A DNA stretch of 64,000 bases from Nocardia suismassiliense (GCF_900269665.1 NZ_LT985361.1:7355239-7419238), one strand, 5' to 3'. Shown: positions 43,871 to 52,713, numbered from the stretch's first letter. Notes: generated by a model not told the origin, from the letters alone. Numbers and translations: made by a program.

Positions 43871-44220
43871 CGCGAGTGGCACATGGCTGCGCCGAAACGC
43901 GGGAACCACTCACCATGGTGTGCCACTCACTGATCCGGTTCAGCCCATAGGCAAACAGCGTGCGCGAGCAGCACATCGCTGCGGCGAAACACGATAAGTC
44001 GGCACCAGGCATGCCTCACTAATCCGGTTCAGCCCGTAGGCAACCCCCGTGCGCGAGCAGCACACGGCTGTGGCAGAGCGGAAGCGCTCACCATGAAGTA
44101 CCGCTCGCCGACCAATCCAACCCGTAGGCGCGTACCGTCCGTGAGTGGCACATGGCTGCGGCAAATCGCGGGAAGCGCTCACCGTGGTGTGCCACTCACC
44201 AATCCGGTTCAGGCCGTACG
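43871..44220. repeat. ~89-bp tandem hairpin repeat array (four units)
   Basis: Units start near 43872, 43962, 44050 and 44141. Each opens with [GC]G[CT]GAG[TC][GA]GCACATGG-like sequence, has a GCTCACC-ATGG-TGTGCCACTCAC right arm, and ends with AATCCGGTTCAGCCCGTAGGC. Units 1 and 4 are well preserved, 2 and 3 eroded. The same hairpin occurs alone at 3083-3142. Confidence 0.85.
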
Positions 44221-44630
44221 CGAGTGACGACGACGTCACGTCCCGCTCGACACCACAGCGCACGCACCTCGGGACATGAAGGCGCAGAAGTACGAGTAGC
44301 GACGACGTCATGTCCCGTTCGGCGCTACAGCACATGCACCTGGGGACATGAAGGCGCGGAGGTGCGAGTGACGACGACGCCATGTCTGCCATGTCCCGCT
44401 CGGCGCTACAACACACGCACCTGGGGACATGAAGGCGCGGAGGTGCGAGTGACGAGGACGCCATGTCCCGCTCGACACCACAGCGCATGCACCTCGGGAC
44501 ATGAAGGCGCAGAAGTACGAGTGACGACGACGCCATGTCCCGCTCGACACCACAGCGCACGGATCTGGGGACATGAGGGCGCGGACGTGTGAGTAGCGAC
44601 GATGGGGTGTCCCGTTCGGCATCAGGGCTG
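44221..44630. repeat. 72-bp tandem hairpin repeat array B (five units and a partial)
   Basis: GGGACATG ends at 44278, 44350, 44431, 44502 and 44576; a sixth unit is cut after GTGTCCCGTTCGGCATCAG at the 3' end of the GNAT gene. Consensus: GTGCGAGTGACGACGACG, CATGTCCCGCTCG, ~20 bp, CACCTGGGGACATG, AAGGCGCGGAG. CATGTCCC and GGGACATG form the stem. Period and stem match array A (11.1-11.5 kb) read in the opposite direction. With the 89-bp array it fills the 755-bp gap before the GNAT gene. Confidence 0.88.
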
Positions 44631-45155
44631 CAGGTCTAGGCGGAGGACGTTGAGGAGTTCGCCTGCTTCGGTGTGCCAGTCGCGGTCGGGGGTGGGGACG
44701 AAGCCGAAGCGGTCGTAGATGCGGCGGGCGTCGGACATGGCGGCCATGGTGGTGAGGGCGACGGCGTGGAAGCCTTCGGTCCTGGCCATGTCGATCACGG
44801 TGCGTACCAAGGCGGTTCCGGCGCCCAGACCGCGGGCCGACTTCGACACCGCGAGCATCCGGAATTCGAGTTCGCCGGGGCGGGCGATCTCCGCGTACGG
44901 CGTGCCGGGGCGGGCGACGGTCAGCGATCCGACGATACGGTCGGCGTGAATCGCAACCAGAATCTGTGCCGAGGCGCCGCGATGCGCGGTGTCCGCCAGG
45001 TCCGCCGCGTACGGGCTCCCTTCTTGCACAAAGCCTTCGCCGACGTAGACGTCCACGGTCAGCGCGCCGACCGCCGCGTACTCGTCCGGCTCGGCCGTCC
45101 GAATGACCAATCCCGTGTCCTTCGCATCCATACCCGGCATCGTGCCATTCGCCAT
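44622..45155 (-). CDS. GNAT-family N-acetyltransferase
   Basis: About 177 residues. Acetyl-CoA-binding motif A: LEFRMLAVSKSARGLGAGTALVRTVIDMARTEGFHAVALTTM, with R-G-L-G-A-G loop. Start uncertain: ATG 45155 has TAGACC 5 nt upstream and may be leaderless; 45140 and 45176 are alternatives. The 3' end touches the repeat array. Substrate unknown. Confidence 0.85.
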   Translation of the reverse strand: MANGTMPGMDAKDTGLVIRTAEPDEYAAVGALTVDVYVGEGFVQEGSPYAADLADTAHRGASAQILVAIHADRIVGSLTVARPGTPYAEIARPGELEFRMLAVSKSARGLGAGTALVRTVIDMARTEGFHAVALTTMAAMSDARRIYDRFGFVPTPDRDWHTEAGELLNVLRLDLQP

Positions 45156-45336
45156 AGAACGGTCTACGTCACACATGCCGTGGGCGCGTGTGCGGCGCAG
45201 AAAATCGGCAGTCGAGACTTAGCCGGGCATGGGTGCGCAGTACCAGAAGCGACAGTCCTGCACCCTGCCCACGCACAGGGGCAGGCCTAAACACCCGCAA
45301 AAGCTTCCGGACCTGCCAAGACCCCACAGCGCAGCG

Positions 45337-45684
45337 TCAGGAACCGAGACCGGGGCGAGCGCCGGGGTGCGCGATCTGCCAGCGTTCGGGCTTTCCCGAC
45401 GGGTAGACGACGGTGATCAGGTCACCGATGGACGGCCATGCGTTCACATCCCAGGCGAACCTGCCGTAGACGACGGTGCCGGGTTCGGTCGGGCCGGTGA
45501 GGTTGCCGGTGATGGTCACGTACTGCTCGCCGATTGCGCCGTCGGGTGGCGGGCTCACTCCGGTGACGTAGAGGGTGCCGGTTTCGCCCTGGGCGGGGCG
45601 GAGCTTGCCGCGCCCGCGCAGATAGATCATGGCGAGGCCGACGGCGGCGACGATCATGATCAGCAGCATTGCGAACTCCAGCAT
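45337..45684 (-). CDS. Small membrane-anchored protein, unknown function
   Basis: 115 residues. N-terminal helix (LEFAMLLIMIVAAVGLAMIYL) then basic RGRGK and a beta-rich domain (GTLYVTGVSPP, EQYVTITGNL, VVYGRFAWDVNAW, DLITVVYPSGKPERWQI) that could be an OB-like fold as in NfeD relatives. I do not recognise a named family. 44 bp downstream of the ATPase gene on the same strand, so possibly co-transcribed. Confidence 0.7.
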   Translation of the reverse strand: MLEFAMLLIMIVAAVGLAMIYLRGRGKLRPAQGETGTLYVTGVSPPPDGAIGEQYVTITGNLTGPTEPGTVVYGRFAWDVNAWPSIGDLITVVYPSGKPERWQIAHPGARPGLGS

Positions 45685-45728
45685 GGCCCCATGCTATTGC
45701 GCCGGGCGGACAAACCCGGAACACCCGC

Positions 45729-46973
45729 CTACACCGTGGCGAGCTCGCTGGTGCCGTGTTCGGTTCGGCGAACCTGCCAGACCGCGCTGCGGGTGCGCGA
45801 CGACCGGCCGTTGCCGCGATCGATCAGGGCGCGGTTGTTGGTGGTGTAGATCAGTTGGGCGCCACGGGAATTGGTTTCCGGGTTCTGGAACAGCTGGATG
45901 AGCCGGTCGGTCTCCTCGGCGGGCAGGTGTGCGCCGATGTCGTCGACAGCCAGGACACGGCCGGCGTCGAGGGCGTCGAGCATGGTCGGCAGGACGCGCA
46001 GCAGCGACTGTGTCGCGGTGGATTCGTCGGTGATGTCGAACGGATTGGCAATGCCGTCGTGGACCAGTCCGAGCCCGACGCCGCGCCGGGCTACCATCCG
46101 CGCGTACAGGGCGTCCCTGGCGGCTTTCAGGTTGGTCAGTTCGCGTTCCAGCAGCATCGGGGTGAAGCCGTTCTCCTGTAACAGCCGATCGGCGAAATCG
46201 GGCGAGGTGGCGCACAGTTCGATCTGCTTGCCGAGCGCGGCGATGTCGGCGTCCAGGTCGCGCAGGTAGTCGGCGTACATCGGATCGTTCTCGGCGAGAA
46301 GCAGATCGGTGATGCCGAGCCCCGCGGTGCGCAGCAGCAGGAGCAACCGCCCGGCGTTCTCCGGCGACCGCGAGAGGTGACTGCCGAGCCGGTGCGCGAT
46401 GGCGGCCGGATCGGCCGGGCCGAGCTGCACTTCCAGCATCGACTCGAACCAGCGGTAGGCGGGCACCAGTGCGTCGGCGTACATCTGCCCGGCGAGGCTG
46501 AGCAGCAACCCATTCGGGCGCACCAGCGGCACCAGCGCGGCGATCCCGTAGCGCGCTGCCTCGAACATCGGACCGATTTTGATCTGTTCGCCGTTGCGCT
46601 CGAACACGATTCGCTTGCGCGAGCGCGGCTGGGTGTACAACCACTCGGCGGTGACGTCGGCGTTGTCGAGCCGGAAGCCGTAGGTGTAGGGCACGCCCTC
46701 GGCCACGAAGCCGACGACGAATTCCGAAGGGCGGTCCGGGAATCCGAGGTGCGGCGCGCGGACCGGTCCGGCGTAGGGATCCCAGCCGGTCACCGAATGC
46801 AGCACCGCGTCGCGCATCTGCGCGAGCGCGTCGATCAGGTTCGTTTTTCCCGCCGCGGCGGCACCGTGGATCGCGGTCACCGGCACGGCCACAGGCCCAC
46901 TCCCCTTGGTCAGCCGTAGTTCCTGCCCCTCGGCCAGCGATCTGTGATTCGTCACCTGAAAACTGCGCAGCAT
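45729..46973 (-). CDS. OLD/AAA_21-like ATPase (ABC-type ATPase head)
   Basis: 414 residues. The N-terminus MLRSFQVTNHRSLAEGQELRL and Walker A IHGAAAAGKTNLIDAL belong to the OLD/RecF-like AAA_15/AAA_21 class. A helical insertion (~200-300) precedes the C-terminal lobe. Walker B is RVLAVDDIGAHLP, with Asp where most relatives have catalytic Glu. The switch segment reads YTTNNRALID with Asn where His is usual. Such proteins include phage-defence ATPases, but no nuclease domain or RloB-like partner is seen next to it. Function open. Confidence 0.8.
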   Translation of the reverse strand: MLRSFQVTNHRSLAEGQELRLTKGSGPVAVPVTAIHGAAAAGKTNLIDALAQMRDAVLHSVTGWDPYAGPVRAPHLGFPDRPSEFVVGFVAEGVPYTYGFRLDNADVTAEWLYTQPRSRKRIVFERNGEQIKIGPMFEAARYGIAALVPLVRPNGLLLSLAGQMYADALVPAYRWFESMLEVQLGPADPAAIAHRLGSHLSRSPENAGRLLLLLRTAGLGITDLLLAENDPMYADYLRDLDADIAALGKQIELCATSPDFADRLLQENGFTPMLLERELTNLKAARDALYARMVARRGVGLGLVHDGIANPFDITDESTATQSLLRVLPTMLDALDAGRVLAVDDIGAHLPAEETDRLIQLFQNPETNSRGAQLIYTTNNRALIDRGNGRSSRTRSAVWQVRRTEHGTSELATV

Positions 46974-47200
46974 CCCGCCATCCTTTCGTCCCTTCCACCC
47001 CGCCGCGACGGCAGGGCTTATCCGCGCGACGAACAGGTCGGAAACAATTCATAGCGAATACACATAGCGCGAGCGTCGGCCGGTGCTGCCCGCCGATCGC
47101 CCGACAAAGACGCTGGTTACGGGTTAGCATGCTGGGCGCCACGACTTGTTCGTGTGCCGTTATTGCTGGAAACGTTCGAAACTGATGGGTAACGATAGGT

Positions 47201-47548
47201 ATGACGGTTCGTCGTATTGCAGTCCGAAGCTCCGTCGCCGCCGCCATCGCCTTGGGGTCGATCGTGGTCATCGCGCCACAGGCCGCCGCCGAGACGTGCG
47301 CCGACGGCTCCGCTCGCATTTTCTTCTCCAACAGCGAGCCCTCGTGTCAGACAGGCACCGCGAGTTACAGCGAGCAGACGATCGCGAAGGTGTGCTCGAT
47401 GGCGGGCGCCGACGTGGTCGCCGAGGCCACCTACCTGAACACCAGGAAGAAGACCGTCACCCAGCGGCTCGAATTGAGCAACGGGCGCTGCGGGCGATTC
47501 GAGATCGCCGGCCAGCAGAGCGCCACGGTGTCCGTCACCCCGAACTGA
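47201..47548 (+). CDS. Small secreted protein with four cysteines
   Basis: 115 residues. Sec signal peptide (RRIAVRSSVAAAIALGSIVVIAPQAAAE, cleavage after AAA ~30). The mature ~85 residues have four Cys (TCADG, SCQTG, VCSMAG, RCGRF) and a beta-rich look, possibly two disulfides. Not recognised as a known family. GATAGGT upstream of the ATG is a modest ribosome site. Convergent with the queA-like gene, 12 bp apart. Confidence 0.75.
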   Translation: MTVRRIAVRSSVAAAIALGSIVVIAPQAAAETCADGSARIFFSNSEPSCQTGTASYSEQTIAKVCSMAGADVVAEATYLNTRKKTVTQRLELSNGRCGRFEIAGQQSATVSVTPN

Positions 47549-47560
47549 CTCAGGCGCAGC

Positions 47561-48592
47561 TCAACCGCGCAGCAGCAAGGCACTGTCGCCGAATTCGTGC
47601 CAGAGATATCCGGTGCCCAACGCTGCCGCGTATGCCGCGTGCACGGTGCTCTCCCCCGCCACCGCGACCAGCAGATCCAGGTGCGAGGCGCCGGGTGCGT
47701 GCCAGCCGGTGATCAGGCCGTCGACCACGCGGGCCGGGCGATCTTCGCCGAGCACCAGTTCGGTCCAGCCGTGTGCCGGATGAACGCGGCCCGACGGGTC
47801 GGCAGCGGTTTCCAGGGCTCGGGTGACCGTGGTGCCGACCGCGATGACGCGCCCGCCGGCGGCTTTGGTGTCGTTCACAATGCGGGCGGTCGAATCCGGA
47901 ACGGCGAAACGTTCTGGGCTCGGGGGTTCACCCGCTTCCGGTGAGGACACCCCGGTATGCAAGGTGATCGGTGCGATTCCGATGCCTGCCGCAATCAGGT
48001 CCAGCACCAGATGTTCGGTGAAGGGCCTTGCCGCGCTGGGCATTTCCGCGCTTCCAGGGATGCGGCCGAAGACTGTCGAATAGTAGGAAACGGACCAGCG
48101 TTGCGGCACATAGGAATAGGTGATCGGGTAGCCGTAAACGTCTAGTAGACGGCGGGGATCGGTGGTGACATCGGCGGTCCACAGGCGGCGGGCACCGGCC
48201 AGCCATGGTTCGCGCAGCGTCGCTAGTGCTCCCTCCGGCAGCTGAATGCGCATGCCCGCCGAAAGCTCCTCTGCGGGAACAGGAGTGCGTGTGGTGGTGC
48301 GGAGCTCGACCACCCAACCACCATCATCCAGCCAGGTCGCGAAATGCACAGCGATCGGCCCGCTGTCGATCCGCCCGTCGATGGCCGCCGCGAGGGTCGC
48401 CGAATTGTTCACCACCACAAGATCGCCTTGCGTCAGATGCTGAGGCAGCTCGCGAAAACGCGCGTGGGTCAGGCCATCTCCCGCCACGAGCAGCCGGACC
48501 TCGTCCCTGGCCAGCCCGCGCGCCTCCGGTGGGGCGACTGCGTTGCGTTCGGGTGGCAGGACAAAGGAAGGTGACGCCAGCGTGACCGTCAT
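47561..48592 (-). CDS. QueA-family SAM:tRNA ribosyltransferase-isomerase-like protein
   Basis: 343 residues, the family's length. Features: LVVNNSATLAAAIDGR, PITYSYVPQRWSVSYYSTVFGRIPGSAEMPSAARPFTEHL (the substrate-binding region of QueA), VIAVGTTVTRALE, and the C-terminal YLWHEFGDSALLL. True QueA transfers ribose from SAM to preQ1-tRNA in queuosine synthesis. No tgt or queG is in the window and queuosine is generally thought absent from this order, so this may be a paralogue with another substrate. Its ATG overlaps the SDR stop (ATGA). Confidence 0.8.
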   Translation of the reverse strand: MTVTLASPSFVLPPERNAVAPPEARGLARDEVRLLVAGDGLTHARFRELPQHLTQGDLVVVNNSATLAAAIDGRIDSGPIAVHFATWLDDGGWVVELRTTTRTPVPAEELSAGMRIQLPEGALATLREPWLAGARRLWTADVTTDPRRLLDVYGYPITYSYVPQRWSVSYYSTVFGRIPGSAEMPSAARPFTEHLVLDLIAAGIGIAPITLHTGVSSPEAGEPPSPERFAVPDSTARIVNDTKAAGGRVIAVGTTVTRALETAADPSGRVHPAHGWTELVLGEDRPARVVDGLITGWHAPGASHLDLLVAVAGESTVHAAYAAALGTGYLWHEFGDSALLLRG

Positions 48593-49284
48593 GACGCGTG
48601 TCCGACCACGAAATCGGCTGCGGCATATCGTCCGTTCTCGGGTTTCTCCGCCAGCAGCCGCAGCAGTGCGGGCACTACCGTGCTGGGTTCGGGCCGGTCG
48701 GAGATGTCATCACCGGGGAACGCCGCCTGATGCATCTCGGTGCGCATATCGCCAGGATCGAATGCGTAGACGGACAGCTCCGGATGCTCGGCACCCAGAA
48801 TCGCGGTCAGCTGATCGAGCGCGGCCTTGGACGAACCGTAGCCGCCCCATTCGGGATACGGCTGGACAGCGGCATCGGAGCTGACGTTGACCACGCTGGC
48901 ACCCAGCGTCAGCAGCGGCAACGCGCATTGCAGAATCGCGAGTGGGGCGAGAACGTTGGTCCGATACACCAGTTCGAGTTCATCGAGCGGATAGTCGGCG
49001 AGCTTGCTGAGCGGGCTCGGCCCGAGCCTGCTCGCGTTGTTCACGACCAACGCGAGTTCCCCCGCGCTGCTTGCGGTTTCGGCCAGCAGCGACCGATGCA
49101 CCGGATCGGTCACGTCTCCGGGGACCGCAACGAATGGGTCGCCGAGCTCCTCGGATACCCGCGCCAACCGATCGGCCCGCCGGGCGGTGCCGATCACGCG
49201 CCACCCGCGTTCGACGAGTGCGCGAGTGAGCGCCAGCCCGAATCCGGCGGACGCGCCGGTGACCAGTGCGGTGGGACGAGCCAT
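48589..49284 (-). CDS. Short-chain dehydrogenase/reductase, operon with QueA-like gene
   Basis: 231 residues. TGASAGFG, RADRL after the second strand (NADP preference), NNASRLG, and the active-site Y-x-x-x-K in GGYGSSKAALD. ATG 49284 has a strong CCTCC (GGAGG) site. Translationally coupled to the QueA-like gene and preceded by a MerR-type promoter, so the pair is probably stress- or ligand-induced. Confidence 0.9.
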   Translation of the reverse strand: MARPTALVTGASAGFGLALTRALVERGWRVIGTARRADRLARVSEELGDPFVAVPGDVTDPVHRSLLAETASSAGELALVVNNASRLGPSPLSKLADYPLDELELVYRTNVLAPLAILQCALPLLTLGASVVNVSSDAAVQPYPEWGGYGSSKAALDQLTAILGAEHPELSVYAFDPGDMRTEMHQAAFPGDDISDRPEPSTVVPALLRLLAEKPENGRYAAADFVVGHAS

Positions 49285-49295
49285 GAGAACCTCCT

Positions 49296-49309
49296 GGTAG
49301 TTGCCTACC
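49296..49309. promoter_or_regulatory. Short inverted repeat GGTAG-TTGC-CTACC in the SDR leader
   Basis: Perfect 5-bp arms between the -10 box and the ribosome site of the SDR-QueA operon; it could be a second operator or an mRNA hairpin. Confidence 0.4.
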
Positions 49310-49314
49310 GCTCA

Positions 49315-49345
49315 ATCCTCATACCTGAAGAGAGGTTCAGGTCAA
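49315..49345 (-). promoter_or_regulatory. MerR-family operator/promoter with 19-bp spacer
   Basis: Minus strand: TTGACC (49345-49340), 19-bp spacer, GAGGAT (49320-49315). The perfect inverted repeat ACCTGAA-N6-TTCAGGT (49323-49342) sits in the over-long spacer. This is the layout of CueR, SoxR and MerR targets, in which the regulator underwinds a 19-20-bp spacer. Confidence 0.65.
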
Positions 49346-49394
49346 GCACTCGATACCGGCAGTGCACGCCGATCAGCGAAAAGCTTTGGCCCGC

Positions 49395-51518
49395 TTACTC
49401 TTCCGCATCAGCGTCACCATCGGCCGCGGCCGGTGCGACCGCCTCGGGCCCCGATTCCAGCAACAATCGGAAGCCGTCTTCATCGAGAATCGGCACCCCG
49501 AGCTCCTCCGCCTTCGCCGCCTTCGTCCCCGGCGAATCACCGATCACCACGAACGCAGTCTTCTTCGACACCGATCCGGCGGCCTTCCCGCCGCGCATCA
49601 GGATCGCCTCTTTGGCCCCGTCACGCGAGAACCCCTCCAGCGACCCGGTCACCACGATCGACAGACCTTCGAGCGTGCGCTCGATGGACTCGTCGCGTTC
49701 GTCGGCCATCCGCACGCCCGCGGCGCGCCACTTGTCCACGATCGCGCGGTGCCAGTCGACGGTGAACCACTCCGCCACCGCGGCCGCAATAGTGGGTCCG
49801 ACCCCGTCTGCGGCAGCCAGTTCCTCGGCGGACGCGTCCTGGATCCGGTCGAGACTGCCGAATTCGCGGGCGAGTACCCGGGCGGCGGTGGGACCGACGT
49901 GCCTGATGGACAGCGCGACGAGCACCCGCCACAGCGGCCGATTCTTGGCCGTCGCCAGGTTCTCCAGCAGCCGTTTGCCATTGGCGGACAGCCCGCCGTC
50001 CTTGTTGACGAACAGCGTGGTGGTGAGCAGCGTCGCCTCGTCGAGGTCGAACAGATCACCCTCGTCGGTGATCGCACCCGACTTCAGCAGATCGTTCGCG
50101 GCCTCATACCCGAGCGACTCGATATCGAAGGCGCCGCGGCCCGCGACGTGATAGACCCGCTCCCGCAGCTGCGCCGGGCAGTACTGCTGGTTGGGGCAGC
50201 GGATGTCGGCGTCGCCCTCCTTCTGCGGTGCCAATTCGGTGCCACATTCCGGACAGTGCGTCGGCATCACGAATTCGTGTTCGTCACCGGTGCGGGCGTC
50301 GACCACTGGGCCGAGCACCTCCGGGATCACGTCGCCCGCCTTACGGATGGTGACCGTGTCGCCGATCAGCACGCCCTTGCGTTTGACCTCCGAGGCGTTG
50401 TGCAGCGTGGCCATCGAGACCGTCGAGCCCGCGATGGACACCGGCTCCATCACCGCGAAGGGGGTGACCCGGCCGGTGCGGCCGACGTTCACCGCGATGT
50501 TCAGCAGCTTGGTTGTCGCTTCCTCGGGCGGGTACTTGTAGGCGATCGCCCAACGCGGGGCGCGCGAAGTGGAACCAAGACGACGCTGCAACGCCATCTC
50601 GTCGATCTTGATCACCTGGCCGTCGATCTCGTGCTCGATATCGTGGCGGTGTTCGCCCCAGTATTCGACGCGCTCGATGACGGCGTCGATGCCCTGCACC
50701 AGTTTGGTGTGCTCGGACACCGGCAGGCCCCACGCGGCGAGCGCGCGGTAGGCCTCGTGCTGCGAGGACGGGGTGTAGCCCTCGATGCGGCCGAAACCGT
50801 GGCAGATCATCCGCAACCTGCGGCGTGCGGTGACCGACGGGTCCTTCTGTCGCAGTGAGCCGGCCGCGGTGTTGCGCGGGTTGGCGTAGGGCGGCTTGCC
50901 CTCGGCCACGATGGACGCGTTGAGCGTCTCGAAGTCCTCGAGTCGCATGTACGCCTCGCCGCGCACCTCGAGCAGCGTCGGGAGGGGGAATTCGTCGGTG
51001 GGGGTCAGCTCACCGGGTATGTCTTCGATGGTGCGCGCGTTGAGGGTGACGTCCTCGCCGGTGCGCCCGTCGCCGCGGGTGGCGCCACGCACCAGCCGCC
51101 CGTTCTCGTAGACCAGGTTCAGCGCGACACCGTCGATCTTCACCTCGCACAGATAGTGCAGGTTCGGCCCGGTTTCGGCCTCCACCCGGCTCGCCCAGGT
51201 GCGCAGCTCGTCGAAGTCGAACACGTTGTCCAGCGACAACATCCGCTCGAGGTGATCGACGGCGGTGAAATCGGTCGCGAACCCGCCACCGACGAGCTGG
51301 GTCGGCGAATCCGGCGTGAGCAGATCGGGATGCGCCTCCTCCATCGCCTGCAACCGGCGCAGCAACGCATCGAACTCCCCATCGGAGATGATCGGTGCGT
51401 CCCGCACGTAGTAGCGGAACTGATGCTCGCGCACCTCGTCCGCCAGCCGCTGCCACTCGACGCGCTGCTCCGCCGTCGCCGGGCTCGCGTCCTTCCCTAC
51501 CCCACCGCTCTCACTCAC
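49395..51518 (-). CDS. ligA: NAD+-dependent DNA ligase
   Basis: 707 residues from GTG 51518 (TAATGT 7 nt upstream; likely leaderless). Ia domain, adenylation domain with Lys127 in CEVKIDG, OB fold, zinc-finger cysteines (CPECGTE...CPNQQYC), helix-hairpin-helix region and C-terminal BRCT domain (GLSIVVTGSLEGFSRDGAKEAI). The C-terminus adds an acidic Ala/Asp/Glu tail. Seals nicks in replication and repair; essential in relatives. Confidence 0.97.
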   Translation of the reverse strand: MSESGGVGKDASPATAEQRVEWQRLADEVREHQFRYYVRDAPIISDGEFDALLRRLQAMEEAHPDLLTPDSPTQLVGGGFATDFTAVDHLERMLSLDNVFDFDELRTWASRVEAETGPNLHYLCEVKIDGVALNLVYENGRLVRGATRGDGRTGEDVTLNARTIEDIPGELTPTDEFPLPTLLEVRGEAYMRLEDFETLNASIVAEGKPPYANPRNTAAGSLRQKDPSVTARRRLRMICHGFGRIEGYTPSSQHEAYRALAAWGLPVSEHTKLVQGIDAVIERVEYWGEHRHDIEHEIDGQVIKIDEMALQRRLGSTSRAPRWAIAYKYPPEEATTKLLNIAVNVGRTGRVTPFAVMEPVSIAGSTVSMATLHNASEVKRKGVLIGDTVTIRKAGDVIPEVLGPVVDARTGDEHEFVMPTHCPECGTELAPQKEGDADIRCPNQQYCPAQLRERVYHVAGRGAFDIESLGYEAANDLLKSGAITDEGDLFDLDEATLLTTTLFVNKDGGLSANGKRLLENLATAKNRPLWRVLVALSIRHVGPTAARVLAREFGSLDRIQDASAEELAAADGVGPTIAAAVAEWFTVDWHRAIVDKWRAAGVRMADERDESIERTLEGLSIVVTGSLEGFSRDGAKEAILMRGGKAAGSVSKKTAFVVIGDSPGTKAAKAEELGVPILDEDGFRLLLESGPEAVAPAAADGDADAEE

Positions 51519-51639
51519 CCAACGCACATTAGCGCAGCCCACCGACATCTCCAGGCACTGTTCCCGCACGTCGCCGCACTGGATGTGCAGTTGAGCCGTG
51601 GCAGCTGTCAGACCGGCCGGGTGCGCACCTAGGGGCGGG

Positions 51640-52713
51640 TCAGGCGGTGCTCGAGGGTTCCTCGAAGGTGAGGGATTCGGGGTCTTCGGCGTAGGCGCGG
51701 GCTACCTCGGTGGCGAGGGTGAGGGCCTTGCGGGCCCAGGTGAGGGGGGTGTTGCCGAGGCCGCAGGCGGGGGCTACGAGGACTTGGGTGGCGAGGGTGG
51801 TGCGGGGAAAGCCGAGGCGGTCGATGAGGCGGACGCCGGGTTCGGCGATGTCGCGCCAAGTGGGTGGCGTGGTGGGGGCGGTGGTGGGGACAAGGCCGAG
51901 TACCAGATGTTTGCCGGCGTCGAGGAGTTCGCCGATGCTGTCGAGTTCGCGGGTGCCGATGGTGGTGATGTCGAAGCCGACGGCGGCGGCGGTGCTGCCG
52001 CGCAGGAAAGCCAGGGCGGGTGGGGCGGCGCAGCTGTGGATCAGCACCGGCGCGGACTGGGTGGCGATCACGGTGTTCAGCACGGTGAGTGCTTCGGGTT
52101 CGGGCATCGCGCGCACGCTGTCGAGCATGCTGACCGCGCTGAGCGAACCCTCGAGCACCGCCGACAGTGCCGGTTCGTCCAGTTGCAGAACGACTTCCGC
52201 GCCGAGGCGTTTACGCACCTCGGCGACGTGGTTGCGTAACCCCTCGGCGAGGGACTCCGAAAGGTCGCGCAGCGCACCGGGATCGGTGAGCGCGAGATGA
52301 CCGCTGGGCAGCTCGACCTGCGCGGCGAGCGTCAGCGGACCGGCCACCTGCAGTTTGATCGGACGATTCGAGCCCGCCGAACCCGCTGTCTCCCAGGCTT
52401 CTTCGAGCGTGTCGAGGTCCGCACGGAGCAGATCACGGGCGCGCCGGGACACGGCACCCGGTCGTGGAGCGAGCCGGTATCCCCGTGTAGTGGTGTCGAA
52501 TCGCATGTCGACCAGCAGCGCCGACATGCGCCCGATCAGATCCGCGCCGACGCCACGGCCGGGCAGTTCCACCAGGTGCGGCAGATCGGGCAGCTCACCG
52601 AGGATGGTGGCGGCGGATTCCCGCCGATCGGCACCGGGCCACGAGCCGACGGCGGGCGCGGGGCCACCGCGCAACAGCTCGTTGTTGTCCGTGACGACGG
52701 AATCTTTACTCAC
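51640..52713 (-). CDS. MetE C-terminal-domain-like protein (cobalamin-independent methionine synthase family)
   Basis: About 357 residues; start uncertain (GTG 52713 or 52731, no clear ribosome site). Only the C-terminal catalytic barrel of MetE is present (full MetE is ~750). LPHLVELPGRGVGADLIGRM opens it, then IKLQVAGPLTLAAQVELPSG, VVLQLDEPALSAVL, the zinc-site HxC in LIHSCAAPP, and APACGLGNTPL with the third Cys. Matches the Rv3015c-type protein next to ligA in mycobacteria. Whether it methylates homocysteine or another thiol is not known. Confidence 0.82.
   Translation of the reverse strand: MSKDSVVTDNNELLRGGPAPAVGSWPGADRRESAATILGELPDLPHLVELPGRGVGADLIGRMSALLVDMRFDTTTRGYRLAPRPGAVSRRARDLLRADLDTLEEAWETAGSAGSNRPIKLQVAGPLTLAAQVELPSGHLALTDPGALRDLSESLAEGLRNHVAEVRKRLGAEVVLQLDEPALSAVLEGSLSAVSMLDSVRAMPEPEALTVLNTVIATQSAPVLIHSCAAPPALAFLRGSTAAAVGFDITTIGTRELDSIGELLDAGKHLVLGLVPTTAPTTPPTWRDIAEPGVRLIDRLGFPRTTLATQVLVAPACGLGNTPLTWARKALTLATEVARAYAEDPESLTFEEPSSTA

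Noticed and set aside
43940..44560. A 206-codon minus-strand frame translating the hairpin arrays into 24-residue repeats (CGVERDMASSSL...)
   Set aside because: No ribosome site; spans two unrelated repeat families, and unit lengths of 71, 74 and 81 bp are not kept as a protein repeat would be.
44221..44630. CRISPR array at the second locus
   Set aside because: Same argument as array A; the would-be spacers are similar to one another.
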